A DNA stretch of 64,000 bases. Source: Bryoerythrophyllum caledonicum (lineage: Eukaryota; Streptophyta; Bryopsida; Pottiales; Pottiaceae). The stretch spans positions 37,188,199 through 37,252,198 of the forward strand of contig OZ020516.1 of the NCBI GenBank assembly GCA_963971425.1, written 5' to 3'. Positions 12,135-24,959 of the stretch are shown in pieces (the stretch's first letter is position 1; each line of letters starts with the position of its first letter). The notes below the pieces were generated by a model. The model saw nothing but the letters and a program-made list of their open reading frames with translations. It had not been told where the DNA came from and searched no databases. The position numbers were made by a program, and so were the translations under genes.

Positions 12135-13169
12135 GCTCCCCAACCCAATTCAACCTATCCACCCAAACCCTAAAACCAACCTGAACAAAAAAGCCAAAAA
12201 AAGCCCAAAAAAAAAAACTCTAATTCTCCCAAAACCTTACTAACAAACAACCCTAATTCCAAAACTTCCTCCAACCCAGAAAGAAAGACTTCACCAAAAC
12301 AACTCCGCCACAATGAAAGACGTGAAAAGGTCGTTCTTCACTAAAACCAGCACTCTCATCAGAAGATCAGTCCCAGGGGGGATGAAGACATGAGGCTGTA
12401 AACCATCTGACGGAACATTCGAGTGTGGTACCTGAATGTGTTGAAGGCAGAGGCTGAGTCTTCAGGGGCAATGGGGCGATCTGGCTCGCAGAGTGTGTGA
12501 CGGAGTGGAGTTGGAGGCGTTTCGCGGAGGTGCGCCCGTGAGATTGACGTCAGGGCGAGGGCGGTAGTGGCGCGGTGGCGTGGCGATACCAGGACGGATA
12601 TGGTGGGACTGGTGCTGCAATGGGGCGTCGCGTCGCGTCGCGTCGTCGACGGCGTTGCTGGAAGTCGCACTGGCGTCCACGCCTTGAATTTCTGGAGAAA
12701 AAGGCAACTTCACCAGCCCATTCAAGGCACGTCTGCAGTGGTGGTCGCCACCAGCGGTCCCGGAATCCATTTCTGAAAATTAGAAAAAAAAACTACAACC
12801 TACACTTTGAAGTAGTTAAGGTAAGCCCCCTAAAACCGACAAGTTAAGGAATGTGCATATATGGAGAGAGGAGATAATTATACTATTGTTTTTCAGTGAT
12901 AGCCAATAGAATTACAATTCCAACCCAAGTGATTTCATATTTTTTCGATGAAAACTGCATTAGTTATGAATTTTCAAACTATGCAGCCATGTTTAGTGGG
13001 TGGCCAGCAGTAGGTACCCCCATAACCAAGGACCAAAAGTAAGGGTCTTGACTAACACCAAACCTCCATTTGAAGCTGAGTTGGTGGTAATGGGATGGAA
13101 GAGGGTTGGATATGCCCCAATTTTATAAGTGTTGGCTATGGGTTTTTGTTGGTTCTGGGGGGGTTTACC
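12135..13169. other. Upstream region of the chaperone gene
   Basis: About 12140-12780 is richer in GC and includes a CpG-rich part (12450-12700) with overlapping open frames on both strands, none with a recognisable motif. It probably holds the promoter and leader of the chaperone gene. A clear TATA box was not identified. A separate small gene cannot be excluded. Confidence 0.35.
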
Positions 13170-13173
13170 TTAA

Positions 13174-13755
13174 CCCTTTGACGACCAAGGAACTAGAATG
13201 TGGTTGATGAGACCAATTTTTGGGGAGCCATAGGTGATTAAACTATTGGATTGATTTGCACTAGGCGGAGCGGTTGTGTCCTATGCTTTCCTCCATCTAA
13301 CCCATCTTTTTGATCTCCAATCCGTTGAGGCAAAAACAAACTACAATGATATGTGTGAGAAAAGTGAGCAGTGTAATGTACTCAATGTGTAGATGGTGTT
13401 GTGCAGAGTCTATTAAATTGTAAAAAAATTTAGGCCCCCCTACATGGCCACGTTGTTAAAGGATTAGAGTTGATGACCTTTCCTAGCCAATGAGAATATA
13501 TGAGTGTTCTAGATCATGCAGAATGACATCTACCCATAGGATACATTTTAGCACAAAAATCTAAGAACTCATTTTACGGAAATCACTGTAGCTCGCCGAT
13601 GCTTGCACCAATAGTTGTGGCAATGGTCTCAATAGATGCCATCTTCCTCCACCTCTTAGTCAAGGTCTATTTTTTCCTTTGAGGCAGCCTATAGCGCTTG
13701 CTACAAAGGTTCTTGTGCCAAAATGATCCATATATGGTCGTTCCGCCTTAAAAGG
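13174..13755. mobile_element. Possible degraded TTAA-flanked element
   Basis: TTAACCCTTTGACGACC at 13170 faces an inverted, poorer version ending AAAAGGTTAA at 13759. The ends resemble the TTAACCCTTTAG ends at 28147 and 29790. The interior is non-coding and contains the ATGATATCC-type degenerate repeat at 13780's left side. Low confidence. Confidence 0.25.
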
Positions 13756-14053
13756 TTAAGTAAGCTATTCAAGCACATAATATGTGGAGATACCTAGGCT
13801 ATACCCTACAATATATGTGATATACCTTGATGATATCCATAATATACCTATGTGATACTTGTGGATACCATCTCAGAGGGTGGCTAAATACTTATTATGC
13901 TTGTCAGCATTCTAGCTAAATTTTTATTAAAAAATCAAATTTTAATAGTGTATAATTAGCAGTCCAATCTTTTTTTGTAGTTTTTTCAGCTAATTTTTGC
14001 TACTTTAGGAATCATTGGTTGCTACATTTGCAAGCGAAAGATGAAGTCTTGTG

Positions 14054-14470
14054 TGTAGTCCACCCTCTTTAAGATTTCATTGTCGGGAGCAGAAAAAATC
14101 GTAACACATATGGAAAATATCACATGTTGAGTTTTCAACTATTTTTCATCCGGTTTTCATCCACTATTTACTTCCAATGGAACAATTTCCATCAAAAATA
14201 GTCTTTCTAAACCCTAAATTGTGTTTTACCCGTCCGATTTTACTGCCCGACATTACGTTTTACTGCCCTTGCTCCTATATACTGCCCTACAGTTTCTCCA
14301 ATTTTACCAACTTTAGAACTAACAGAAGTGAAATTATCAAAGGAGGGAGTGAAGCATTTTATAACATTTAATATAACACTTGGTAGTATAAATTGTTAGG
14401 AAGCAAAATTTGCATAACATATATGAAATTATAACATATAATGAGGTAACAGTCAACCGTTAATGGTATG
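14054..14470. mobile_element. Decayed pogo-type MITE, relative of 34768-35184
   Basis: The start TAGTCCACCCTCTTTAAG followed by GGGAGCAGAAAAAATCGTAACAC parallels the left end of the better element at 34768 (CAGTCCAAACTCTTTA, GGAGCAAAAAAAATCATAACAC). The interiors also align (TACTGCCC, TTTCTCCAA, CTTTA..GCTTA-like, GGGAGTGA). The right end is too decayed to place exactly. Confidence 0.5.
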
Positions 14471-14639
14471 AGAAGCCACATATGGGTTGCAGCATGATGT
14501 TCTTTGTGTATTTGACATACAAGGTCTAAGAATTGATGTGTACAATAGTTACAAGAGTTTGTATTTGTATTGAATCCAATCTAGTGACACATGACAATTC
14601 TAATTTAGATCATTATTGCAGCTACTACATGCTTGAGAC

Positions 14640-14870
14640 GTTGCAAAATGGTCATGTATTCTACATGTATGGTGTTGTATTTGAGCATGATAAGGTCCAA
14701 ATATTGAAATGACCTCCAAATGAAAGATGTCACTTGAAGAATATTCAATCCAAAGGAGCACGTTTTGCTAAATTTTATTACATTATTGGTATATTAAGAA
14801 TAAAATACATGAGCGTATATATGGTCTCCCACTGACCTTTAAGGGTTAAAGACGGTGGATTGTACATGTT
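14640..14870. repeat. Dispersed repeat, relative of 1490-1870
   Basis: This is a second copy of the repeat noted near 1665-1830, ending near a TTTAAGGGTTAAAG motif. It is non-coding. Confidence 0.4.
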
Positions 14871-17330
14871 CCTAATCTCAACTTTACAATTGAAATCAGT
14901 TTAGAATAGATATCAATCTTTTGGTGAATAATTTAATATTTATTTACTTTACATAGCTATTAAATGAGGAACAACTTGGTCGTGTACAAATCCTTATTTA
15001 ATATGAAAGAGCTTGGTTATCTTCCAATGGAAGTTAAAATTAGTTTTAGCCACCTTTGAGAAGGAAGAAAATGAGATTAATATGTTGTACCATACATTTT
15101 AGGCAACATTTTTTGTCATTATGTTCGTTATAAAATTTAGAGCTATTTGAAGTTGAATTTAACTAGGAAAACATATCAAAATGCATGATACCCTTACATC
15201 ATTGTACAAATAATTTTTTTCATTCCAATGATGATCTACACTTAACTTTTTAGAACAAGTAGGCTAGTATTTGAGGATCTTTGAGGATGATGATTTTTAT
15301 ATGGATTTAGAAGCATTACAACCAGATTGGAAGAGGCTAATGAAATTGTATTATGTGGGCATCAAAAAGAAGAATAGATGTGTATCAATGAAGGAATAGC
15401 CATGATCCCAAAAAAAAAACAAATAGTTGTTGATTTTCAGCCATGAATCAAAGGTTTCAAGAAGCTATCCTAGCCTTGGCTATAAAATGTTATGGAAGCA
15501 AGAGTGAATCATAAAAAATAACATATTTCATCTACATTTCAAAATTTTCCATCAAAATGATAAGTTATATTTATCCACGCTTCAAGTTTTCATTCAATTA
15601 TTTGCAATTAGTTTGAAGTAACAAGGCTTTTGACAACACAAATCTAAGAAAGCGTGGAATTTGTAGCCAAATATTTCTAAATCAATAAATTTAAAGCTAC
15701 TCTGGCAACAAATTGTCATAACAAAATCCAAGTTTCTTCTACCGCCTTTACAAGGGTCGTCTATCATTTTCATTGCAAATTTACCAATTCAATTTTCCAT
15801 CTTCAAATCTATAAAAAAATCAAAAAAATATTTTACAATTTGGCAAAAAAACCATAAGAATAAAGTATATACACACAAGCTTGTAAAATCTAGCTTTGAA
15901 TATGTAAAACTAATGAGATCCCTTTTAATTTAGTGATGGTAGTTTGTATGGATGGAGATGCTCTAAATGCATTTGTTTGTTACAAAAACTAGGCGTGGAG
16001 TTCGATTTTCAAGGGAAATTCGATCAAATTCAATTCCCATGTATTCAAAATATTTACAGTTGGTGTAAATAATTAAATGTATTATGTGTTATGTGAAGAA
16101 AAGACACATATACAATTAGATCCGAATGAAAAGTTTTAAGTCAAAAAAGATAAATAATTTCAAAACAAAGTATACAAGACTAATGTATGTGGTTCAAACA
16201 AATCTTAAGGATTTGCAACGGAATTTTGTAAAAACTTCTTGAGTTTCAACCATGTTGAGAACTTAGGGCCTTATATTTTGAGATTTAAATAGGAATTTTA
16301 ATTGTGCAAAAAATAGTCTTGCTCCCAATTCGTTCAATGTTTTGAAACGTATAGAATATTCTTTAAAATAGTATATGCACAACTCTTTATATTCTTTTGT
16401 AATTTTATCCATTATATTTTGATTGAAATGTTTCTACTTTCATAATTAAAAAAATCCTTTTGTATTCACTCAATACATGCAGTGCATATTGTCCTCTAAT
16501 ACCTTTAATTATAAAAATTAAAAATATTAACTTCAAAAACTTTTATGGCATGGTTTCCCTACTTGGATTTATTTAATTAGATATATTTTTCATATAACTA
16601 GTTAACAAGTTCCTCTTAACCCTTTTTTTTAATATATTTTTGTATGTATACATATAAATATGTAGCTTGATATTTTATTTCTTAGACAATCTCTACCATG
16701 AGATGTACAATATATTTTTAAAAAGCTTTAATATCTATACTTAACAATCTTATAAATCAAAAGTGTTTCAAATGTGATGTCATTCATTTAAAATATATGA
16801 TTATAGTACTAATTTCAATTTTTTGACAATGTAAGTGTCAAAACACAGTTGAAAACTTAAATATGTTTGAACTTTATTGAGCTAATTTAGATACCTCTAT
16901 ATATACAATCTTTTTGCTTTAGTAAAAGCCATGGTATTCACAATAAAAAAATTACGACAAGAATTGGTTGGGCATTTATATTAGCATTACAATGTTTTTC
17001 TATGGATAAATTTCAATTGATAACAAAGAAAAATAAGTTTATTTTATTTTAAGAAAATCATTAATCACACCTTTTAAATCATATGCTTTGAAAAGTTCAT
17101 TTAATGACTAGAAGATTTCACCTACTAAGCTTTAGTGTGTAGATTTGATATAAAAATAAGTTGTTGTATTTGGTTGCATATGTATAAATAAAATGTGTTT
17201 TATTTGAGTTTAAATTTTATATTTTCAAATAAACCTCCCATTTCTCACATCTATGTTTATATTTGTGTTTACTTTATCTAAAATTCCTATATTTTTTTAA
17301 CTAACTTTAAACTTTAATATGTATTGTAGC
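14871..17330. other. Very AT-rich intergenic stretch, nothing recognised
   Basis: The base composition is strongly AT-rich, with no long open frame, no clear inverted repeats and no RNA gene motif. I see nothing supportable in it. Confidence 0.5.
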
Positions 17331-17334
17331 TTGT

Positions 17335-17990
17335 GAATAAAGTATCTGTTTGTTCCACCACTAAACCAATGTCCACCAGACATAGGTTTAATAGTATGGA
17401 ACTACTCCCTTTTCTCAAGAATAGACACTATGTAACATGTAACCAATACCAATGACTAGTAATCAAGGATCAATGACCAATCAAGGCCACACGGTTCAAT
17501 CCATAGAGGTGGTATGTAGAGGTTTAAAAGTGTGCTTTTTTTAGAGGTTTTAGGGGATATCATTTAATTTTGGAAGAGGTTGGTTATTTTCAATTTTCCG
17601 TTTGAGTAGGAGTATGGACATCGCATGTTGGATAGCAATAGTGTTAATTTTTGTGAATGTCTTTTTAATAAAATTAATGGGGATATTGAATATTATTTCA
17701 AGATTTTTCATAGAAGGGATGAACGTAGTAGCTTTACCTCTAGCGGCAATGACAATAAGAGGGTCAACTTTCTATCCAAGAGCTGTAATGTCATTGATAA
17801 GTGGTTGGTATTTATTTATTTTGTTTTCAATTGCTTCTCGGAAGAATCTATCATTACAATATTTTAATTCAATAAACTGGATAGTAAGGTTATATGTTTG
17901 TAGTAAGACTATAAAAAATGAAGAAGGCGGTGTTGAGGAATGAGGCGTTCCATGTAATAATACTCGCATTTCTATTGTTTGTGTTTAGAT
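17335..17990 (-). pseudogene. LINE C-terminal region and 3' end (relic B)
   Basis: On the minus strand a nearly continuous frame reads NLTIQFIELKYCND, then NKINKYQPLINDITALG, a stop, KVDPLIVIAARGKATTFIPS, SMKNLEIIF, then KKTFTKINTIAIQHAMS and ILLLKRKIENN. The same block is present in relic A at 2500-2800. The 3' tail (17335-17440, GTTCCACCACTAAA) is shared too. It lies immediately downstream of the 2A-containing frame at 17993-18616, so the reverse transcriptase core has been deleted between them. The function of this terminal block is not known to me; the IE.KYC motif is reminiscent of PD-(D/E)xK nucleases, but that is inference only. Confidence 0.65.
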
Positions 17991-17992
17991 TT

Positions 17993-18616
17993 TTATTTTG
18001 TGGAGGGTGGTAAGGAGGTGGGGGGAGGGTGTGTATATTCTAGTATAATTTCGAAGCATTTTAGTGATTTGTCAATTAGTTTATTTGGAAGGTAAGGGAA
18101 GTTTTGTTTATTTGTGACCTTATTAGGAGGCGGGTTTTTACTATGTATGAAGTTGTATATTTTTTGTGAATAAGATCTAATATTCTGATTTTCCTTTAAA
18201 AATGTTGTATAGGGATGTGGGATGTTGATGTGTCTTTCAAGCGGGTTGTGAAGGTTGGCTGAGGTGTTTAAAAGGGTATTAATCCATTGGGTAATATTTG
18301 GGTTGTGTGGGGCTAAGAGGTAGTTAGAGTCTTTTTTGGATGGGTGGATGTAGTTACTATGACGTGTAGGATGTATGATGGTAGGTGTGTGTGTTTTTGG
18401 TGGATGTATCGAGCAATGTGTGGGTTTTATTTTTAGTAGGGGTGAAAAAGAGTTGGCAATGTGTTGGTATTCCAGGTGTAGTTTGATGGTGTTGGAGATA
18501 AAATATGTTTTAGCCTTTTTCTTATGTATTGTGGGGTGATTTTTTAAAACGCTTGGAATGGGTCCGGGGTTTGTTTCAATGTCCCCTCCAAGTAAGAGTA
18601 GGAGTGTGTGATGCAT
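17993..18616 (-). pseudogene. LINE ORF2 N-terminus with 2A-like ribosome-skipping motif
   Basis: A 207-residue frame begins MHHTLLLLLGGDIETNPGP. Residues 12-19 (DIETNPGP, 18560-18583) match the 2A consensus D-x-E-x-N-P-G-P exactly, preceded by the usual Leu-rich stretch. In 2A peptides the ribosome skips the Gly-Pro bond, here Gly18-Pro19. Such motifs are known at the N-terminus of ORFs in several non-LTR retrotransposon clades. The frame is also open upstream of the Met (LRRINKT), so the true start may be earlier. The remaining sequence is rich in Asn, His, Pro and Thr, with no endonuclease motif that I can see. The frame stops at 17993 and meets the C-terminal block, so the element is internally deleted. 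Confidence 0.7.
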
Positions 18617-18649
18617 GGTTTTATTGATACGTCGTAATTTTATTGGTAT

Positions 18650-19490
18650 GTATATATGTGGATAGTATTTTTTTTGGTTTTTTTGGTGATTGTATGTGTA
18701 CGGTTTTAAAGGGTATAATTGTGTCTATCAATACCAATATTAATATTGTTGATATATATAATTTTTAGTGGTGAAAGTTATAATTTTTGTTTTGGGCATG
18801 TTTACAATTGTGTTGGTATTTGTGTTGGTGTTTGGAGTTGTTCTAGTATTTGTTGTCAAAAATATAGTTGTGGTTTTTTGTATGTGTGTTTGTGTTTTTA
18901 ATTGGGTTTTTGTTAGTGTGTGTATGAGCGAGGGTGTTTATGTTTGTTCAAGTGTGTGTGTATGTGAGTGTGTTTTTGTGCGTGATTGTTTTATGTATGT
19001 ATGTATGTGTTTAGGTGTATGTGTTTGGGTAATTGTTTATTTGTGCAAGTGTGTGTATGTGTATTAGTGATTTTTTGTATGAACGTGTTTGTGGGGTGTG
19101 TATGTATTTGTGTGTGTGTACGTGTATTTATTTGAATGTATATGTATGTTTACCTTTGTGTAGGTGTGTGTATATATGAATGTAGTTTTGTAAGTGAGTG
19201 GATGTAATTTAGAGAATGTTTGTGAGTTTAAAGAATAATTGTTTTTTATGTGGTATGTTTAGGAGATTTTATTGTGTTTGATTATGTGTATTGTGTGTCT
19301 TAGAATGTGTTTGATATGTAGGTGTATTTGTGTATATGGGTCTATGGTTATGCGTATTTGTGTGGGGATTTGTATAATTTGTGAGTTGTGTTTTTAGATA
19401 TGTGTATTTCTTGTGTATAGTTGTGTATGTATTTATTTGAGTATTTCTTGTATAGTCCCAAGTATGGTATTTGATTTGGATGTAATACGT
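18650..19490. repeat. Low-complexity GT-rich tract (TGTGTATG type)
   Basis: About 840 bases are dominated by TGTGTATGTG, TGTGTTTG and similar words on the plus strand (CA-rich on the minus). It lies between the ORF1-like and 2A-led frames of the LINE, in its inter-ORF region. Open frames in it (Thr/His/Asn- or Val/Cys-rich) are low-complexity artefacts. Confidence 0.8.
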
Positions 19491-19645
19491 CATCTTTGTA
19501 TTAAGTTTTTATTTAATATAATATCTAATACACTTTTGATTTTTGTATGTTTATGCTAGTATTCTACTATGTATTATATACTTGTATTCTCTTATATGTA
19601 GAACAAGCTATACTATACCTATACCAGGCTATACTATATCTATAC

Positions 19646-21400
19646 TTATGTTATGTTATATGGTAATTGATAATTACCGTATAGTCTTGAAGCCTCACAT
19701 ATTTGATGGATCTTTGTTTTCAAGTGACAAGTTCTTCTTCCCGGTGATGTCGACATGCATTTGAGTACTCCAAGCAAAGCATCTTGGAGGTTTTCCATTT
19801 CTCCTTTGAGTTCCTTGTGCATCTTGTTGGTGTATTCACGTGTCTCCTTTCTAATCTTGTTGTTGTCCTCCAATAGTTCCACCATGTCTTTCTTGGTGAG
19901 GGCCTCATTCTTGTCTTGTAGTTTGAAGGTTGAGATGGTGTTGGCAATTGTGGTGTTGATGTCCTCAAAGCCAAAGCTCTTCACTTCTTCTTCAGTGAGG
20001 CGATTGGTGCCTTACAAACTTCTTTGGAGTGGTGCAAAGTCTATGTAGTTGCCATTCATGACAAATATTTTGTGTACAAAGGTCCTATACACAATGGGGT
20101 TAGCACATAGAACGTTGGCATTCCATTGTGGCAATTGCCATCTTCTTTGTGGAACCAAATGTTTCTTACATTGGCTCTACCTATAATCTTGTAAATCTCA
20201 TTAGAAGTATTCATAACATTAAGATGAATGGAAAGAGGGGAGAGAGTTAGTGTTAGAGCTTCTTCCCTTGCTTTGGTTTCTACCACACTGTTAACTCCCT
20301 CAGTGTCAAATACTTGCTTTGCTTGCAACACCTCACCTCTCACGATGACATGGTGAGTAAGCATTTTCTTTGTTTGCGAAGCGGTTGTGGCAATAATAAA
20401 TGCATGTGCAACTCCATGGCCTTTTTGTACATTGGAGACCTCAAACGTGTGCCCACGGTAGAAGCTACTCTCTAGAACCTCGTTAAAGAGGGCTTAGGCT
20501 GAAAATTCCATCAAGTTTTTGCTTTTAACCTTCACGGAAAGGTTAGCACCTTTTGCAATTCCAAGATAAGATTTGCATACTTTCCCAAAAACAAGTTCAT
20601 CATCAATGTTTAGAAGTCCATGAAGGGCCTAATGCCCTTTAGAAGTAATATACCATCAAATTTGGATTTGAGTAAGTGCATTTTAAGACTACCCCCCATA
20701 CTCCTTTCACCCCTTTCTTGATGCTTAAGCAATGAATTATGAGTGGATCCACTATGTTCTTTCCAAGTGCAATATACATTTTTTAAAGTCTATCATCAAC
20801 CATCTCCTTAATATTTTTATGCATGAGGAGGGTCTTAGCTGCTAAAAATGAATGGAAACATGGTAGTTAAGAGACAAATCAAAGCTCTCATTGATCTTAA
20901 TGTCAAACGGGATTTTGGTTAAGTTAAAGTGTTGTCCCTCAACTCCCTTTCCTGACATAGGATAGAGAGTTTGTCGGATTCTAGGAAAACCTACTCTTGC
21001 ATTACATACCTCTTCCGCCTCCTCCTTTTGCATGCCTCTAGTCAACATATCCATCACCGTTTTTCCACTATAAAGCTCCTCATCACCTTCCTCCACCGCC
21101 AATGCCTCCATAGCTTGAAAATCCATCCAAAATTTAAATTTGGTTAGTTTTGGCACTTGAATTGATTTACCTTTTTCCACAGCAGATGCTATGCTCTTCT
21201 TACTGGTGTTGATTGCTTCTTCTTCCTTCCTTGATGTTTTTGGGCCTTGAGTCGGCTCCTCTCTACAGATTCGACCTCCATTGCCGTATCTTGGTTCTTC
21301 ATGGTATTTTTTGTCATAGTGGAAGTGGGACTTACTTGACTATTGAGGGAACATGGGGTAGGACATGGATTGATTGGAGCGGAGTTTGGACTAGGCACTC
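19646..21400 (-). pseudogene. Probable LINE ORF1-like coding relic
   Basis: Minus-strand frames follow one another with a few stops and shifts. The 5' part is Ser/Pro/Lys-rich (ERSRLKAQKHQGRKKKQ). The middle part includes KLTKFKFWMDFQAMEAL and YPMSGKGVEGQHFNLTKIPF, then NVQKGHGVAHAFIIATTAS and TSNEIYKIIGRANVRNIWF. The end is acidic and basic, coiled-coil-like (KKDMVELLEDNNKIRKETRE). I do not recognise a named domain. Position and strand, just upstream of the 2A-led frame, suggest the first ORF of the same LINE, though a captured host gene is possible. Confidence 0.45.
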
Positions 21401-21439
21401 TCTCACGACCAATGGGATTTTGAACTGAGAGCCGAGGAT

Positions 21440-24400
21440 GTCCAAGGTTGGGCTCAGTAGTTTGGCTGTTGCGGGTAGGGCTGCCAATGCTACTTGGTCT
21501 CCTTTGCTTCTCTCCGAGATTGTGTTGTTTGCTTCTTGCTTCTGCTTTTGTGTGTATCCCTGGCTTCTTGCCTTCAGTCTCTCCGAGTTTGGGTCGGTTT
21601 CATCTTGCTCTTGCCTCTATATGTATGTCTGGCTTCTTTCAGTCTCCTCGAGTTCGTGTTGATTTCCTCTTGCTTCTACGTCTATGTGTACGCCCTTTTC
21701 CTTGTCTTCGGGCTCTCGTACTTTTCTGTGCACGCATCCTCCGACATTTGTGGGTGCGGACTTCTTGTAGTGGATGTGTTCACTTAGGCCTCTACAACTA
21801 AGGGCTCCACGTTAGGTTTCAGGAGCTAAGGTTGGGATGTTGTGTGTTGGTTGTTGGAATTTGGGGTTGGTGTCGAGTGCCGTAAGTTGAGATAGGGGTA
21901 GGGAGAGCGCAAGTGCTCCTTCTTGTCTGCGGACAACTCTTGTGTGGGGAAGGGGAGACACATGAGGCTACTTGTTTATGATGGTTCAAGGGTTTCTCGT
22001 AGTTGGTGTCTTTAAGCACGGTTGGATGTTGGGTTCTAACATTGGGGTCTGTTGTAGAGCTCTACAAGGGTTCTATGCTATGGAGGGGCTTTGGCTGCTA
22101 AGCGCCAAAGAATAAGTCCGTTGTGCAGCAGGCGCAAGGGTGGGGTTTTGCATTTCTCCGAGGCTTGGGTTTATGTAACGATGGGATTGTCAGGGTTGAG
22201 ATTGAAGTAGAATTGGGGTTGCCGGGGAGGGGGTCGGGCGCTTCGCCACAATTTGGAGTCTCTGGCCAAAGTTCCTTAATCCACAGTGTGTGAGACTGGC
22301 CTGCAATTGGTGCAAAGGTAACTTTGTTTTCACAACTTTGATCTGCTCCTACTCTTGGTGTCGGTTGTGGTCTTTATCTTTGTGGCGGTTTTGGTTCTGC
22401 TTGCTTGGTGGAAGTGGCAGCCCACTCTTGATGCCGTATTGAGATGTGTATGCAGGGTTGGTGATTAGGTGATTTTCCGGTAATCCTGATTTTGGGTCTG
22501 GCAAATAGGATACAACGCTTCCACAAGATAAGAATTATCCTAGATCTAGTTCAGTTAGTGTCAACAATCTAATATGTTGTTGCTATGACTCTTATTGATA
22601 GTTTCTATTATCTACGTGTTTTTTTCAAAGCTAGTATTAAGTAGGTACTCTTCTCTACCCTGCAAGCACACAAAAAGGTAATGACTATAAATGCAACAAC
22701 AAGATGTAAGTAAAAAGAGCAGGGAGAGATGTGGCCCGGTTTTGTTGTTTTTGTTGATGCCGGATGACTCTAGTTGGTGGTGTGCGCTGCTCGTCAAAGC
22801 TACAATGTTGGAGATTTGCAATGTGTGCGCTTGGACACGGCTGCACTTGGAGAGTTACGGTGATTTTGGGCGGTTGCCGTATGCTACGGCTGTGGCAGTA
22901 GTCGTGTTGCTTGATGCTCTGGTCATAGCGACTATCGGGGTATTGTTGTCTACTGTGGGTGTGGCTTTAGTCTTTGGATCTGCTAGTACTTTCTTAGCGG
23001 GTGCTTTTGAAAAAAAATTATTTATGTTTTATAGCCCTAGCGTAGTGTTCTTCGAGTCTAATGTAATGTACTTTTGATTTAAAGGTAGTATTTCTAGCTT
23101 ATCACAATATCGTTTTTGCCTATACCATTTAGGACAGCCCTTCCACAAGGTGGTGATAATATCTCTAATTCTAGGGTTGAGCTTCAAAAAATTTGTGGGA
23201 CTAAGTTTAGTGAGTGTGTGTGTGCATTCTAGATCTAGCTTAATACATGTAACAAGAGTAAGAACTAGAAAACTGTGGATAGAGGGTGTTTGACAAACTC
23301 TAGATCTGCAATAAGGTAAAGAAGAAAGGTATGAGGTTATTTGCACTAGGTTTGGTGTATTGCAGACGGTGGGGCAAATGTGTTGAGTTCTGATCTCAAA
23401 GGTTGGTGTTGGTCTCGTCCAATTCTTTGAGAGTCACTGAGTGCATCTCTAGATATGCCTACGGCTAGGTCTCTTGGTGTGGCACAGACTGTATGCTGCC
23501 TTGCAGTAGGGTGACAACAATTTGACTCGTAATTGTTGTGTGTTTGGATCATGGATTTAGAAGAACAAGGACTCTATGGTAGGTTTGCATATCTAAACTT
23601 TCCCTTCTAGTCTTTTAGATCTAGGTAGATTGAGTGTGTTTGCGCTATGTGCACGGATCTACACCCCAACACTAGCTTTCCCTTGCTTCAGATCACACTT
23701 GTTTCAATCCAGCACATAATAGCTTGCTCTACAACAATTTGGGCTCAGATCTCACATTAGTCTCTCTCAATACGCACCAACTACTTCCCAGACCTTCCAA
23801 AAACCTATCTCAAACAAGAGTATGGAGGCTCACAACAAGGCCAACAACCTCTTGTTGTTCATACTCCTTTTGTCTCAAGCTAAGTCCCTGCATCTACGAT
23901 TTATAGAGCTCAGAAACGGTCCATTAAAAAGGACTCTTTCATAATACACTCTCCTCAAGTGAGCAATGTATAGATTGCAAGTCCATGGTTGCATTGATGG
24001 TGCTTCACACTATGTGCTCACAAGGGTGTTGCTATTGATAGCCTGACAAAGATGTTCTTAATAATAATATGAAGTAACTATCTCAGCCATTTAGATGCTT
24101 TTTAGATACTATCTTTAAGCCAATTTTAAAAAATGCAAAATGAAAGTGTTTTCTCCTTCTTACGTTTGCAGTCACAAAATTTAATTGCTTAAACTAAAAT
24201 AAAAATTGATTGTTATGATTTATTTGTTGGTTTGATGATGATCAAAATACTTCATAAAGAAATACTTTAAAATATAAGTTAGTTTAAAAAGTTTTCAGAT
24301 ATATTTAAAACATTTCGAACTAAGTTGGCAAGTTCAAATATTTATTAATACATTAAACCAAATTGGAAAATTCTCACAAAATTCTTATATAGTTGCGTCA

Positions 24401-24600
24401 ATAGAAGCCTCAAACCGCCTTGTGCTGACAAAAATTTTATGGGTGCAATGCCGAGGTGTTGGCTTTACAAAAAGTTTTACGAAGTGTTTAGGGTTTAGGG
24501 TCCTAGGTTTTAGAGTCCTCTCTAGATTCTAGACTAAGTACAATAGTTCATCTCAAAATTCATCCACAATCTGGGACGATGCATAGCTCATCTCCGACTT
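21440..24600. other. Unassigned repetitive or relic sequence
   Basis: The plus strand is rich in G and T to about 23000, with overlapping frames on both strands that show no domain. AATACACTCTCCTCAAGTGAG near 23942 resembles words found at the ends of plant Copia LTRs, but no matching second LTR, primer site or polymerase was found. Treated as old transposon debris. Confidence 0.4.
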
Positions 24601-24654
24601 CCACAATATTGTTGCGAATCATTTCGTTGAATTTTCCTAAATCTCAAAACAGGA

Positions 24655-24895
24655 GAAGAAATGGAAGAGACAAATGTGATGAAAGAGATGGGCGCAATTG
24701 AAGAGAGGGGCGCGTAAGAAGCAACGGGTGCTACAGAAGCAACATGCGCGACAAAAGAGATGAACACGACGAAAGTGATGGGCGCGACAAAAGAAATGAA
24801 CACAACATATGAGACGAGCCCGATAGAAGAGACAAGCGTGTGAATGAAGAGACAGGCGTGAGGGAAGAGATGGACGCAATGGAAGAGTAAGGAAC
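24655..24895. repeat. Degenerate minisatellite, about 18-24 bp unit
   Basis: Around ten imperfect units contain GAAGAGATGGGCGCGAC or GAAATGAACACAAC variants. On the minus strand this produces a spurious Phe/Ser/Val/His-rich open frame. No flanking duplication was seen. Confidence 0.6.
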
Positions 24896-24959
24896 TTTCA
24901 TTGTTAGATTGCGAGTAGTGGTGAGGGAATTTGAGAGCTTTTAACATATTCTTCAAAAA

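Noticed and set aside
17602-17943. Plus-strand hydrophobic frame of 113 residues
   Set aside because: The conserved reading between the two LINE relics is on the minus strand; the hydrophobic frame is its complement.
18768-19067. Val/Cys-rich membrane-like frame
   Set aside because: It is a translation of TGTGTNTG low-complexity sequence.
23942-24010. Copia LTR end
   Set aside because: Only a short resemblance; no second LTR, primer-binding site or polymerase within reach.
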